Shown here piece after piece: positions 41,381-52,000 of a stretch of 64,000 nt of DNA. A model generated the notes under the pieces. The model saw nothing but the letters and a program-made list of their open reading frames with translations, searched no databases and was not told the origin of the DNA. The position numbers were made by a program, and so were the translations under genes. The DNA comes from Sacculina carcini (lineage: Eukaryota; Arthropoda; Thecostraca; Sacculinidae). The stretch lies in the NCBI GenBank assembly GCA_916048095.2, contig OU696573.1, positions 5,356,608 through 5,420,607 on the forward strand, written 5' to 3'. The first letter of the stretch is position 1. Every line of letters starts with the position of its first letter.

Positions 41381-41489
41381 GCACATTCCGCTCAACTTGC
41401 ACCTTTGAACACGTTTAGTGAATATATCGGCCAAGTTAACTCCCGACGGAACATTTTTAACATTCACACACCCACTCTCTATATCTGAC
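41381..41489 (-). pseudogene. Copia-type element, C-terminal RNase H end
   Basis: Minus strand reads RSDIESGCVNVKNVPSGVNL, then ADIFTKRVQRCKLSGMC, the VPSxxNLADIFTK block that ends Copia polyproteins. It is separated from the preceding residues (HIDIKYHFIS, at 42790) by the hAT-like element. Confidence 0.8.
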
Positions 41490-41497
41490 CTAATAAA

Positions 41498-42781
41498 CAG
41501 GGTTGTCAGGTGTCTCAAGCCATATCAGGCCAAACCGCCGGTGAAAAAAGGCCAAAATAGGCCAACCTCGAAGCAGGGTTAACGTTTCCGAAATACCGAA
41601 CAGAGGTGTTAGAGGAGGAGGTCCATTTTGAGACATTGGGAATCTATTATTGCACAAACATCTTCTTTTCCAGTAGGCACGTTTCAGGCGGAAATTTTTT
41701 TCATGAGAATATGTTTACAACAATATTTTTACTTCACATATACATATACATAATACTCGTAATATTTTTTTTATTTCGAGTATTTTAGCGGATTAGGGAT
41801 ATTTCCAGTACGCTAAGGTCAAATATTAATCTAGTTTTTATATTCCTTCTACTATTTTTGCAATTTAACGTAGTAGTGTGAAAAACCCTCAAAACGCACA
41901 TTTCGTTATTATTTCGTTCTTAATATTTCGCACCTTTCGTTCTTCTCTTCAAATATCTCACAAACAAGGAACAATCTAGCAAGCTAATATTATATTTTAT
42001 TTCTGCTACATTGAATTACCCGAAAAACTTACTTTTTGCAGAAATATGTTGCGACCTGTGTTATTGAACAATAATAAAAATACATAATATTTAGTTATGA
42101 AGTTGAAGTGAACATCGTATGATTGCCTCTTATAAAATTGGTGTTGAACCTGTTCCTTTGTTGAACAAATGTGCCATGGTTGAATTCTTGCGACCACTCC
42201 AATACACATCAATGGAAAACAATTAACATTTGTAAATATGATAAAACGAATGCATGCAACAAATCAATAACTGGTGCAATGTGATAACGTGCACAACAAT
42301 GGTTAATGAGCTGCCTAGAAGTGTACTTGCAGAATTTCATCCAGGGCCTGACTACCTTGTCCAGCCAGATCTCTGGGAGTTGTCGTTGAGCTGGATGCGC
42401 CTTCACGTCGCTCCTTTGTATTTATTCAAATAAAAAAATTGTTATAGATAGCAATGATCGGTTGACGCTAAATGTGTAAATATTCAAGAACATTAGATTT
42501 ATAGAATTTGATTTCATGAATTTCTTCCAGTCCCTCGCCCTCTGCAAAGGTGCATTACATTAGAACGCTAAACCTAACCTAACCTAAAATCTTTGAAAAA
42601 TATAGAAGCGTGTTTTATATAATAGCGTTTTTAATGTTATTGAATCCTTACACATTTAGCCTAGACCGCAAGGATCACTTTCGATAAAAAAGGTCAAATA
42701 TATGCCAAAATATGTTTGGCCTCTAAATATAATTTCCACGAGGCCAAGGTCGTTCGAAAAAGGTCAAACATGGCAACCCTG
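41498..42781. mobile_element. hAT-like non-autonomous element (1.28 kb) with perfect 8-bp TSD
   Basis: CTAATAAA occurs on both sides (41490-41497, 42782-42789). The ends are inverted: CAGGGTTGTCAGGTGTCTCA at 41498 and, inward from 42781, CAGGGTTGCCATGTTTGACC. An 8-bp duplication and CAGGG termini are hallmarks of hAT transposons. Both ends have repeated AGGCCAAA/AGGTCAAA boxes. There is no transposase frame. It cuts Copia RNase H cleanly. Confidence 0.9.
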
Positions 42782-42789
42782 CTAATAAA

Positions 42790-43818
42790 GTGATACTTGA
42801 TATCAATATGCTTAGATCGCTGATGCAATACTCAATTGCTGGCTAATGCTATTGCACCTTGATTGTCACAATATATATTGACCTTATCCATGTTACCACC
42901 GCTCATTGCACCAAGCTGATTCACAAAATTTGCCTCTTATGGCTTCCGCAAGTGCCATATATTCTGCTTCGCATGTAGACAAAGCCACCGTGTGTTTTAC
43001 GGGACTTCCACGACATTGGTGAACTATTCGGACTGAGTTTGAAACAATACCCTGAGATACTCCTCCGATCAGCCGAGGTTCCTCAATCAGCATCGCAAAC
43101 CCCCTTGATCGAGAGCTCGTAGTCAGATCGACAGAACAAAAGTTTTGCTATGGTAACCTTTCACATAACTCATAACTTGCTTTGCAATACTCAAGTGTGT
43201 TGAGTTGGGCTTGTTCATGTATTGAGATAGTCTTGTGACAATATAGCTGAGGTCGGGTCGTGTACCTTTCATGAGATAGATGAGACTACCCATTATTTCT
43301 CGGTACAAAGTTTTATCTGCGGGATCTGCGACCGAATCACACGCATTTAACAAACCACTATCACAGGGTGTAAACCTAGTTTTACAATCGTTCATACCAA
43401 ATATATTCAGAATATGATTTGCGTAAACTTCCTGACCTACAAATATTATGTCATTTTCTAGATGGAATCTCATCCCCAGGAATGATGATACATCACCTAA
43501 ATTCTTCATTTTATAACGGTTACACAATTTATCTCGCAATTCAGACACAATCATTTCAGTGTTCGACGTAATGATAAGAACGTCTACCCATACAATCAAT
43601 ACGGCATGACCTTTAGAATTAGACCGAATATACACGCAAGCGTCAACTTCTGACCTCTTGAAACCAATCTGTGTAAGAAAGGAGTGAAACAGGATATTCC
43701 AATTTCTGCCACTTTGTTTGATACCATAAATTGGTCGTTTCAACTTATACACCAATTTCTCGCCATGAGTGCCGGAAACGGTAAATCCCTCAGACTGATC
43801 TATACCTTTTACAATCTC
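42790..43818 (-). pseudogene. Copia-type RT C-terminal half and RNase H
   Basis: Frame 43755-43123 (extending upstream to about 43800: GIDQSEGFTVSGTHGEK): LVYKLKRPIYGIKQSGRNWN, VDACVYIRSN, then VLIVWVDVLIIT, where the catalytic YVDD is replaced by WVDV, then LGMRFHLEND and IMGSLIYLMKGTRPDLSYIV. RNase H: HTVALSTCEAEYMALAEA and VNIYCDNQGAIALASN with a stop. PiggyBac-1 interrupts it at about 43819. Confidence 0.85.
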
Positions 43819-44119
43819 ATAATTAGGTTACATGGTGAAATACACATTATACATGGTGAAATACGAAAACAAACTTTAATATGTTATTTTCTAGGATTCT
43901 CAGGGTTATCTAAAAATAGATCACTGCCGGAGAGTGCCGTAGGGTACACTGCGTATAGTGGGTGTCTTTCAAATGTCATATATTTTTCAATAGACTGTGT
44001 GCACGCTGTGATCCAACTATGAAGGTTGTGGCCTTCCTGGACGACCTTGGTCTCGATGTCGATGAGGTTGAGGCTGACATTCTTCTAAGTTGAGGTTGGC
44101 CTTTGGGGGTTTCAAAGAC

Positions 44120-45290
44120 TCTCAATCGATGAGATGATCATAAAGTATTACGGCCATCACGACCTGAAGCTGTTCATTCGAGGAAAACCCATTTGATTCG
44201 GATACAAGTTATGGTTATTGTGCGCCTCCGACGGAAACATCTACGCTCCATCTTTGTATCAGTACAAGGAGCAGGGTTCCCGATGGGGTCTCGAGTAGTA
44301 CTCAGTCCCATCTCCCTGATCGACATCGCTAACGGGAAGGAACTCTCCTTCGACAAATTTTCCGCCTCTCTATCACTTCTTGTCTCGTTGACCAAAATGA
44401 GATTCAGTACGTTAGGAACCATCCTCGTCAATTGAACCAAGAAGGATCCGTTGAAGTGGGACAAGGAGATGAAGGTTTGGGATTCTTTGGAGCAGAAATT
44501 CAACCAGAAGAACTATATTTTTTTGTCAAGTGGAACGACAGCAGCTTTGTTTACATGGCGAAGAACCACTCCAAATCACGCCCTACAGTGAAGGCGTTGC
44601 GGTATAGCCGCGCCGAGAAGAAGGTGAAGGTCGGCAAATATGCGGTTATGCCCCAGGTTCGTTTGGTCCCGCTTCAGTCCCTGGTCTCTCTTCTCTATGT
44701 TAGGTTATGTATGATCAGGTGAGTTGGGAAAGTAAAAGGGAGTCGGACTGAAGCAGGACCAAATATACCTGGGGTGCATGTATCCTTATCCAAACGTCCT
44801 TAGCTCCGTGGAGGTCGACATGCTCCGCTTCATCTCCAAGTACAACAGTAACATGCGGTCGTGGACCACCATGCTTGGATGGTGGCGCACTTTGTGATTG
44901 AGATCGAAGATAAAAATATACTTCTCTCTTCTGAGGGGGGCGATCCAGATGACCTTGGTGAATGCCTGGTTAATCCACAAGAACCATGGTTGAGAAGCCG
45001 GAATTGGTTTCGGGCCTCGACTTCACGCGCGAGGTGGCGGTTTCGTATATGAAGATCACCAATGGCAAGGGCTCAATCATCTCACGGGCCCAGATCGCTT
45101 CTCGCGTTGGACTGGCAGCGCAGCCTCCGCTGGACTCCAGCTTCGACGGCCTCGTCCATATTCGCCTCATGCGTGAACAGCAACGTCAATGTCAGGGACC
45201 CGGTTGCAAGTCGAGCCCGCTGTCCTACTACGGAAAGTGTGCAAACGCTACACTGTGCAGACAGTATTTCAATCCCTATCATACGACATA
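44120..45290 (+). pseudogene. piggyBac-1 transposase remnant
   Basis: DDE transposase pieces in shifted frames: LSIDEMIIKYYGHHDLKLFI (first Asp), GKELSFDKFSASLSLLVSLT (second Asp), FVKWNDSSFVYMAKNHSKSR (third Asp), ALRYSRAEKKVKVGKYAV, then LDFTREVAVSYMKITNGK and the Cys/His tail CQGPGCKSSPLSYYGKCANA, TLCRQYFNPYH. The catalytic residues remain, but there are several frameshifts and the N-terminal domain is absent. Confidence 0.8.
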
Positions 45291-45477
45291 AATATTTACC
45301 GACAGACAGCTCGAAAAAGTCCATTTCGTGTTCCGATACGGACCATCTGGACTTGGATTGAAACTATTGTATATAATCGATGGCAGTGACGGCGCCAGGA
45401 CCTTTCCGGTAGGGGACTGAGAGGGGCTATAGAAAAAGATGTGGGGGCTTTGGCAAACATGAATAACTACTCTCGAA

Positions 45478-45545
45478 ATGTTCATGGTCAGGGTTTTTGG
45501 TGTGGTCAGGGTTTTTGGTGTGGTCAGGGTTTTTGGTGTGTTCAG
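45478..45545. repeat. 18-bp tandem repeat (3 copies)
   Basis: GGTCAGGGTTTTTGGTGT repeated three times, then a partial GTTCAGGG. It lies inside the MITE-like block of piggyBac-1; piggyBac-2 has one copy, so it expanded locally. Confidence 0.9.
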
Positions 45546-45958
45546 GGGGTCGGCATATTTTGGGGAATTTCAGCCCCTCCAAGTCCCCCCTTGGCAACGC
45601 CGCTGCGCGAAATTCTTGAGAAAAAAACGGACAGGAACGCATATTTTCATTATTAGACTAGTTAGTCTTATTTTTGTGTTAAATTTCGTGCGTTGAACCT
45701 ATTTCCTCTAAAACATTGAGTTGGTGCCATTATAAGCGTAAACCGGCAGTGATCTATTTTTAGATCACTGAATGTAAATCGCTCCTAAAGAGAAGTTATA
45801 ATTATTAGAGCATTGAAATTTGTTGTTAAGCAGCATGAGGTAATATATATATTATTAAAACCAATTTTTTTCTAATCCAGGTCGTGTGTCTGTGCTGTGG
45901 GTCAACAGAGAGAACCACCGAAAATAGGGTAAAAATGATCTACTTCAATGCTCTATTA

Positions 45959-46175
45959 CAGGGGTTCCCAACCGGTGGGTCGCGACCCCCTGGGGGGTCG
46001 CTAAGCATTGGCAGGGGGGTCGCGAAGCTTTGACTGGGGGTCGTAAAAGTAGCTTAGGATATCATTATATTTGTTTCATCAGTTAGATTTCTCACGCACT
46101 TACATTTTTCATTTTTGCTTCAGTGCAAAGCAAAACGTGTGCTGCGTTAGTTTAATGTCAAAAGATGACGACGTT
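45959..46175. mobile_element. hAT-like terminal fragment
   Basis: Starts CAGGGGTTCCCAACCGGTGG, then GTCGCGACCCC, the style of hAT-Charlie type ends. It begins exactly after CTCTATTA of piggyBac-1; in piggyBac-2 the sequence continues past that point (CTAATAGAG on the opposite strand), so this is an insertion junction. The opposite end is not found next to it; Copia resumes at about 46176. Confidence 0.65.
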
Positions 46176-48000
46176 AAAGAAGACGTTTCTTCATAGTCTA
46201 ACCCCGGCATTTGTGAGTATCCCTTTGCCACTTACCGAGCCTTATACACTAGTTCCTTGTTTGAGGGCAAATACCCAACGACGTCCCACTAAATGTATAC
46301 CCTCCGCTAATTGAACAAATCTGTACGCGTCGTTTTCTGTGAATGCTTCCATTTCCTTCCGCATCACCTCTTTCTATTCATGTGCATTGTTGGAACACAT
46401 AGCCTCTTCGTAAGTACGAGGGGCACCGAATTGATAGCAATAGTGACCAAATAGTTCACATCGTCCGCTTGAAATTCATATCCCACATATTCGTTAAGAT
46501 ATCTAGGTTGGCTTTGTAGGTATTGGATATCTAGGTAGGATTCGTTAAGATATCTTTGGCGTTGTGGGTATCTGGATAGGCTTTCCCACGTGTGATCGGG
46601 GTCACTTGCACCCACTGAATCCCCACTGTTGGAAGTAATATGAGAATCAAATTCAGTTGCTTGCTCGGTAACTGTGCGTCGTGCGGGTCAATCGATTAGG
46701 GCTTCTTCCGCACGATCTCCTCGAGGGACATCTGTCGGCATTCTAGGAACGACATCAATCAAGGACTCATCATAATTTTACTCTGATTTGTCTCTGGTAC
46801 TATAGTATCTGGTCTGGTATGTGTCTCTGGTCTGTGTTTCTGTAACATTTGAACTAAACTTGACTTGACTTGGGAAGTACACCAAATATGAAGGACTTTC
46901 CTTGTCATATCCGACAAAAATGTCCCTTTCACCCCTAGAATCTATTTTTTTGCATTTTGAACATGAGCATAGCAGATTGAACCGAAAACCTGCATATGAC
47001 TGATATCTGGTATTTTGCCCGTAAATAACTCGAATGGAGTTTTCCCAGCCTTGGACTGAAACACCTGCTCCTGATATATGCCGATGATATGACTGCGTAT
47101 ATCCTCATCTCTGGCGACAATTTCGCCTCCAGTAACAGCCATATCAAATAGAGTGCGCCACGATCTTTCCGCGGTCCCATTTTGGTGGGCTGAATACGGT
47201 GTAAAGGCGGTGCGTCATCTCATGTTTTATGCTGTGTTTTTACATAACCCGTTGGAAATCAGCTGAGGTAAACTCAGTTCCCTGATCTGTTCTCAAGCAT
47301 TTGGCTTTCCCGTATTGATTGACATCGGCTAAGAATTTTGCATAAGCACAACTAGCATCGTTTTTTCTTCGAAGGAAGTAAATGAATGTTAAACCAGAGT
47401 AATCATCAACACAATTCATTACATACCTGTACCCATCCATAGACACTGTATCAATATGTCCCGTTAAATCACAATTAATCAACTCCAAAATAGATTCAGC
47501 GCGATCATCATGTTCCCTGTTTCGATTCTGGACCATTTCGCCTCGCAACAAATGTTACAGTCAACATGTTCTCTATCGGTTATCTACTATCGGTATACCA
47601 CTCTCTCCAGCTTACACAGATCTCCAGCATTACAATGACCCATCGTACGATGCCACTATGTCAAACTTCTTGAATTTGTACAGGAAACAATGTTATGCAA
47701 GTAGTACAATTTTCCTCTCTTTTTGAGATTAAATTTGGTTCCACATGGAGCAATCATGCAGTTGCGAGCAACTTCAAACGTTCCCTTACAACCGTTCTCA
47801 GTAGCCACTTGAACAGAAAAAATATATTGACCAAATGACGGAATATGCAGCGCATTATTCAGCAAAATATTTCGAGAATTTCTATCAGAATCACAAAGAT
47901 ACACGGGCAGTGCCCCTTTATTTCACAACACCTTTTAATCTACTACCGGCAGCCGACTCGATGCAATGTACGACGGATGAAAATCGTTATCAAAACTCAC
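46176..48000 (-). pseudogene. Copia-type gag-pre-integrase, integrase and N-terminal RT
   Basis: Minus-strand fragments in Copia order: NNALHIPSFGQYIFSVQVAT (pre-integrase); integrase core with LINCDLTGHIDTVSMDGYRY, VDDYSGLTFIYFLRRKNDA and KCLRTDQGTEFTSADFQ; KTPFELFTGKIPDISHMQVF; then WVFALK and YKAR(stop)VAKGYSQMPGLDYEET at 46180-46240. Stops and frameshifts are frequent. About 50 RT codons expected between this and 43818 are missing. The 5' side is cut by the BEL LTR at 48001. Confidence 0.85.
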
Positions 48001-48219
48001 TGTCGCGGCAAATACACGACCTAAACAAACACCTGGAACCATCTATCTGCACACAATTTATTCCAAACGGCTGAACCAACGACACAAAAACACAAGTTCC
48101 GCCACACCAACCGCGTGTGTGTCGAACTCAAACATACGCACGACACACAATCTATAAATTATAAGGCTGCCTATCATTAACAATGTAAATGAAATAAACA
48201 ATGGGAAAAAGGAGCGACA
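48001..48219 (-). repeat. BEL/Pao 3' LTR (219 bp)
   Basis: Minus strand: begins TGTCGCTCCTTTTTCCC and ends ATTTGCCGCGACA, so the termini TGTCGC/GCGACA are inverted. It contains a polyadenylation signal GGAATAAATTGTG at about 48058-48070. The 5' partner LTR is not in the window, so divergence cannot be measured. Confidence 0.75.
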
Positions 48220-48325
48220 TTCTCCCCGCCGTGTAAGGCTCCACCTTACGCAACACACTATTGATGAACACAAGCGCAAAACGATGCACAGCACAATAGA
48301 CACATAAACATCAATATCACACATA

Positions 48326-49640
48326 TTAAGCACGGACGGCAGTCATTACCGACGCCACACCGGCGTGAGCCATCAACAGGTGTTTCTCCCTCACAATCAG
48401 CATAGAAACATGCCATTTCGGCAAAATAATCGGATGCTTACAGCTATAAGACTGCATCGAATATTGCAAGCGAGCAGTCACTCGCAACAATCCTTTCTCA
48501 TCCAGAAACGGATGCAATTTGCACAAACAAGAACTTTTCAAAATCTGCTTATTTTCCGACAAACGCTTGATTTCGTCAGAAAAACCCAATTGCTGCTCAT
48601 TACGCAATATAGTTAACTTGGCATCGCGCAGCTCACTACATGTTAAATCCTTGGATACACTCCACAAGGCAAATTTACATCTGTGTATAAACCTGAATAT
48701 TCAACCAACAACGCGCACAGCTCGAGAAAGTGTTCCCCAACGTTCAACAGGCAACACTGGCCCGCTGGTGCACGACTGCAAAACAGAGACATCAGAGGTC
48801 TGACCTTCAAGTTCACAAGCGGTATCGTTATCCGAAGTAGACAAGCCTACATAACTGAAATCTTGCTTTAACCAAGCGGGGCCAGAAAACCAATAATCTG
48901 CCTGAGCGAGGTCTTCGGCAAAGCAACCTCGGGAAACAATATCTGCCGGGTTCAGCTCACGGGGACAGTGTCTCCAAGAAGAAGGAGCAGTCAGCGATTG
49001 AATCTCAGAGACCCGGTTAGCTACGAATGGCTTCCAGCGGCCCGAATCACTTCGAATCCAATGCAGGGCTATAGCTGAATCTGTCCAGCAATACACAAGA
49101 GGAAGGTGAGAAAAACAAATAACACGCATCACATATCCAACAAGACGAGCAGCCAACAAGCTACCCATGAGTTCCAATCGAGGCAGAGTCATACGATTGA
49201 GCGCAGCCACTCTGCTCTTGGATACTACAAAAGCTACAATCACTCTACCATCTGTCTGAACAACTCGGAAATACAAGACGGCTCCATAACTAGTAAGGCA
49301 GGCGTCGCAAAAACTATGAGTCTCAAGTTTATCTTCCAAATCTCTCCACTTGCCCTCAGAAGGAAAGTAACAACGAGTAATACGAAGTCTCCGCAAGGTA
49401 CACAAGCCATTCAGCCATCGCATGAACATCGCAGCCATTCAGCCATCGCATCGCATAGCGGATTGGATCGTCCCATCCGCTACCTTCACGCCACAGCTGC
49501 TGAAACAGACATTTGGCCATCAACGTAAAAGGCGCAACAAATCCAACCGGATAAAAAATACGAGCGATACAACTCAACACAACACGTTTCGAAATAATAT
49601 TAAACGATGGTAGAGTAGTGCAACAAATTGAAAACATATC
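48326..49640 (-). pseudogene. BEL/Pao RNase H and integrase zinc-binding region
   Basis: Frame-shifted continuation: LSCIARIFYPVGFVAPFTLM (49560), LRLRITRCYFPSEGKW, SFCDACLTSYGAVLYFR (RNase H), LPRLELMGSLLAARL, VYCWTDSAIALHWIRS, CPRELNPADIVSRGC, then FLDEKGLLRVTARLQYS, HPIILPKWHVSMLIVREKHL and MAHAGVASVMTAVR. A partial duplication around 49385-49455 (CAGCCATCGCAT..) breaks the frame. The DDE integrase core is absent. Confidence 0.8.
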
Positions 49641-49643
49641 TAT

Positions 49644-51491
49644 CTAGGGGTTCCAACCCATTCCTAGCACATTCGAAAAATCATCCTCACTGCCCGATGA
49701 GTTTGAAGGAAGGGTGTTCGAAAGAGTCTTACTATTCGAACGACACTTTACCAGTGACATTTTGGCCTTATCCAGAACACTTTTGGTTTCAAAAAACAAA
49801 TTGGCTGCGTCATCATCCGTGTCTGCTCCAGACAAGAAATCGTCCATGTAGAGATTTCCAGAAAGCTCATTTACAGCACGATAGGGAGCCATCAACCTCA
49901 AATGATATTTAATTGTCGCACATGATAGAAATGGACTGCAGTTGATACCGCAGTTGATACCATCTGACAGCAAAAATCGATGTACATCTCTCTCTGATTC
50001 ATGCAGCTGAATCTGCAAGAACGCTTTCGAAATATCTCCACTAACTGCAAATGGCCACCTGCGAAATCTGATGATGACATCCAACAAATTAGGCAACAAA
50101 TTGGGCCCACAATTCAGACAATCATTCAAAGGAACACCACTTCTACTTTTGGCCGAGGCATCGAATATAGGCCTTATCCTTGTAGACGAGCTGGACTCCT
50201 TGACCACCGGACGATGTGGCAAGTAATACACACGATTAGCCGAGGGCACCATGTCCGAAGAAACCTCCTCAATAACACCTGAATTCTCCATGTCCTGGAA
50301 CACCTCAGAATACGATTGCTGCAAAGACGGATCAGTAGAAAGTTTCTTTTCTAGAGAATACAAACGACGTTTATTACACTCAAAATTATCTTCCAAGACA
50401 GGAAGACTAGCACAAGTTTTCCACGGTAAGTGCACTTCATAACGCCCAGATTCAGTGCAGCTGATGCTATCATTGAAACATTTAAGCACATGATGTTCAT
50501 CTATATTACAATTATCCACAATACCAACATCCTCCAAAGACCAGAATCTCTTTAGAGATGACTCAAGATCGACTGTCAAAAGTTGACAACTAGCGGAAGA
50601 TGATACATTACCAGCCACCGCTCCAGATAGCACCCATCCGAAGCAGGACTCCTGCGCCACGAGGCCATCACCAGGAGTGTAGGTCTCAGTGTTCATGAGC
50701 TGCCAAAAACAGTCTAGACCAATGAGAATATCCACCTGGTCAACTCTTCCACGTCCAATATCTGAGTCAGCCAAATTCAGTGATCTGTACTGTTCCAAAA
50801 CATCAGCGTTCACAAATGGCTGATGCAATGGCGCACAGATCTGAGGGATACAAAACACAGTGATATTTTTAGACAACGAATATTCAGAAGAGGTACCTTC
50901 CACGATAATGTTGAACACACCACCGGCGGACTGTTTTGAGCACTGGTCTCCAAAGGAAGTGTACCTGAGATTCTGAGTTCCAACACAAGTCGCCTTTGAA
51001 CCCAACTTATCAATCCAAGTCTTAGAAACATATAACCGATTGGAACCGCTGTCAAACAAGAGAGTAGCCTGCACAGGGCCACGCTCACCCATGACCAACA
51101 CCCTCGCAATGGGAAGCAAAACACATGTCTTCTTCCCCTGAAACACATTACACGACAACGATGTGGCACAATGAGCATTTGAAACAGACGGTTTAAATTC
51201 AACTGAATCAGTTGATATAACGGAAGTAGCAGCTTTAACAACATTCACTGACTCCGATTTAGCCAAGTTCGAGTGGACATTCACATCGCCAACAGATGTA
51301 CTTCTCTGAGACCCATCAGAGGTCAAAACATCGCTTTTGTAGAGTTTAAAACAACAAAGAACATTATGCTGACCGCCACAGTTTGAACATACAGCATTAC
51401 ATGCACTGGCTATGTGATTTACACCCAAACATAAAAAACAGAGACCACACTGCTTAATCTTGTTCCGCCGAGCAGACACAGATAGACTCAA
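49644..51491 (-). pseudogene. BEL/Pao gag C-terminus, protease and reverse transcriptase (615-codon frame)
   Basis: Polyprotein fragment: knuckles CGLCFLCLGVNHIASAC and CSNCGGQHNVLCC (about 14-47; another CGFCGKNH lies upstream with a stop); protease ATLLFDSGSNRLYVSKTW with the DSG active site; the BEL-specific LIGLDCFWQLMNTETY; RT with RPIFDASAKSRSGVPLND, NLLDVIIRFRRWPFAVSGDI, KAFLQIQLHESERDVHRFL and the catalytic LYMDDFLSGADTDDDA. The frame ends at LGMGWNP (49644), where it shifts. It is unusually long for a decayed copy, so this insertion is relatively young. Confidence 0.88.
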
Positions 51492-51600
51492 AACAGATCT
51501 ACACTGACTTGGCTAATGATTCTTTCCGCAAAACCCGCATTCTACAACCGACGAGTCAAGTGCAACAGCAGTGGTCATAGTATTAAGTGTAGTAGTAGTA

Positions 51601-52000
51601 AGTTCTATCAGCTCCTACGCGGCCACCACTAGGCGTACCCGCTAACAATTTATACCACCACGTTGGACATTTTCTTGTCTACACTTTGGGCTAAATTCTT
51701 AATTTTAAAAATAAAACCAAAAAAGTTATAGCGGTGAAAAGACAAAATAATCCCTGAAAAATGGGAACATTTTGGTCAATATTCTGCCATCGAGTTCTCC
51801 TAAACCAGAAATGTTACAGCAATACAGATTATACCACTATGTAGAGAATTTTACGTTCTACAAGATAGGCTATAATTCATATCCAAAAATTAAACCTAAA
51901 ACATGTAAAATGGAAAAGAAATTCAATCTACATTCAAAATTTCATTTAAAATGGTTTGGTTTTATTGCGTACAGTTTAATTAATGCTACACTATACTGAA
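51601..52000. other. AT-rich DNA; no gene seen
   Basis: No domain-bearing frame. The short open frame 51772-51999 has no recognisable feature. Confidence 0.4.

Larger units (their letters stand above)
43819..45958 (+). mobile_element. piggyBac-1: degenerate piggyBac copy, both ends lost
   Basis: Plus-strand match to piggyBac-2 (58287-60620, opposite strand): palindromic box at 43908, transposase pieces at 44120-45290, Cys-rich C-terminus, small MITE-like block 45385-45604, second palindromic box at 45751, and the run to CTTCAATGCTCTATTA at 45958. The left terminus (TTAACCCATTA) is missing, and the right terminus is replaced by a hAT-like end. It lies within the Copia element. Confidence 0.85.
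48001..51600 (-). mobile_element. BEL/Pao LTR retrotransposon, 5'-truncated, one LTR
   Basis: Minus-strand order: Cys/His knuckles, protease, RT, RNase H, integrase start, 3' LTR (48219-48001). The internal region just before the LTR ends GGCGGGGAGAA, typical of BEL elements. The 5' LTR and most of gag are missing (break near 51600). Most of the integrase is deleted: the frame leaves the zinc-binding domain at 48326 and reaches the LTR about 100 bp later. The LTR abuts Copia text at 48000. Confidence 0.85.
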
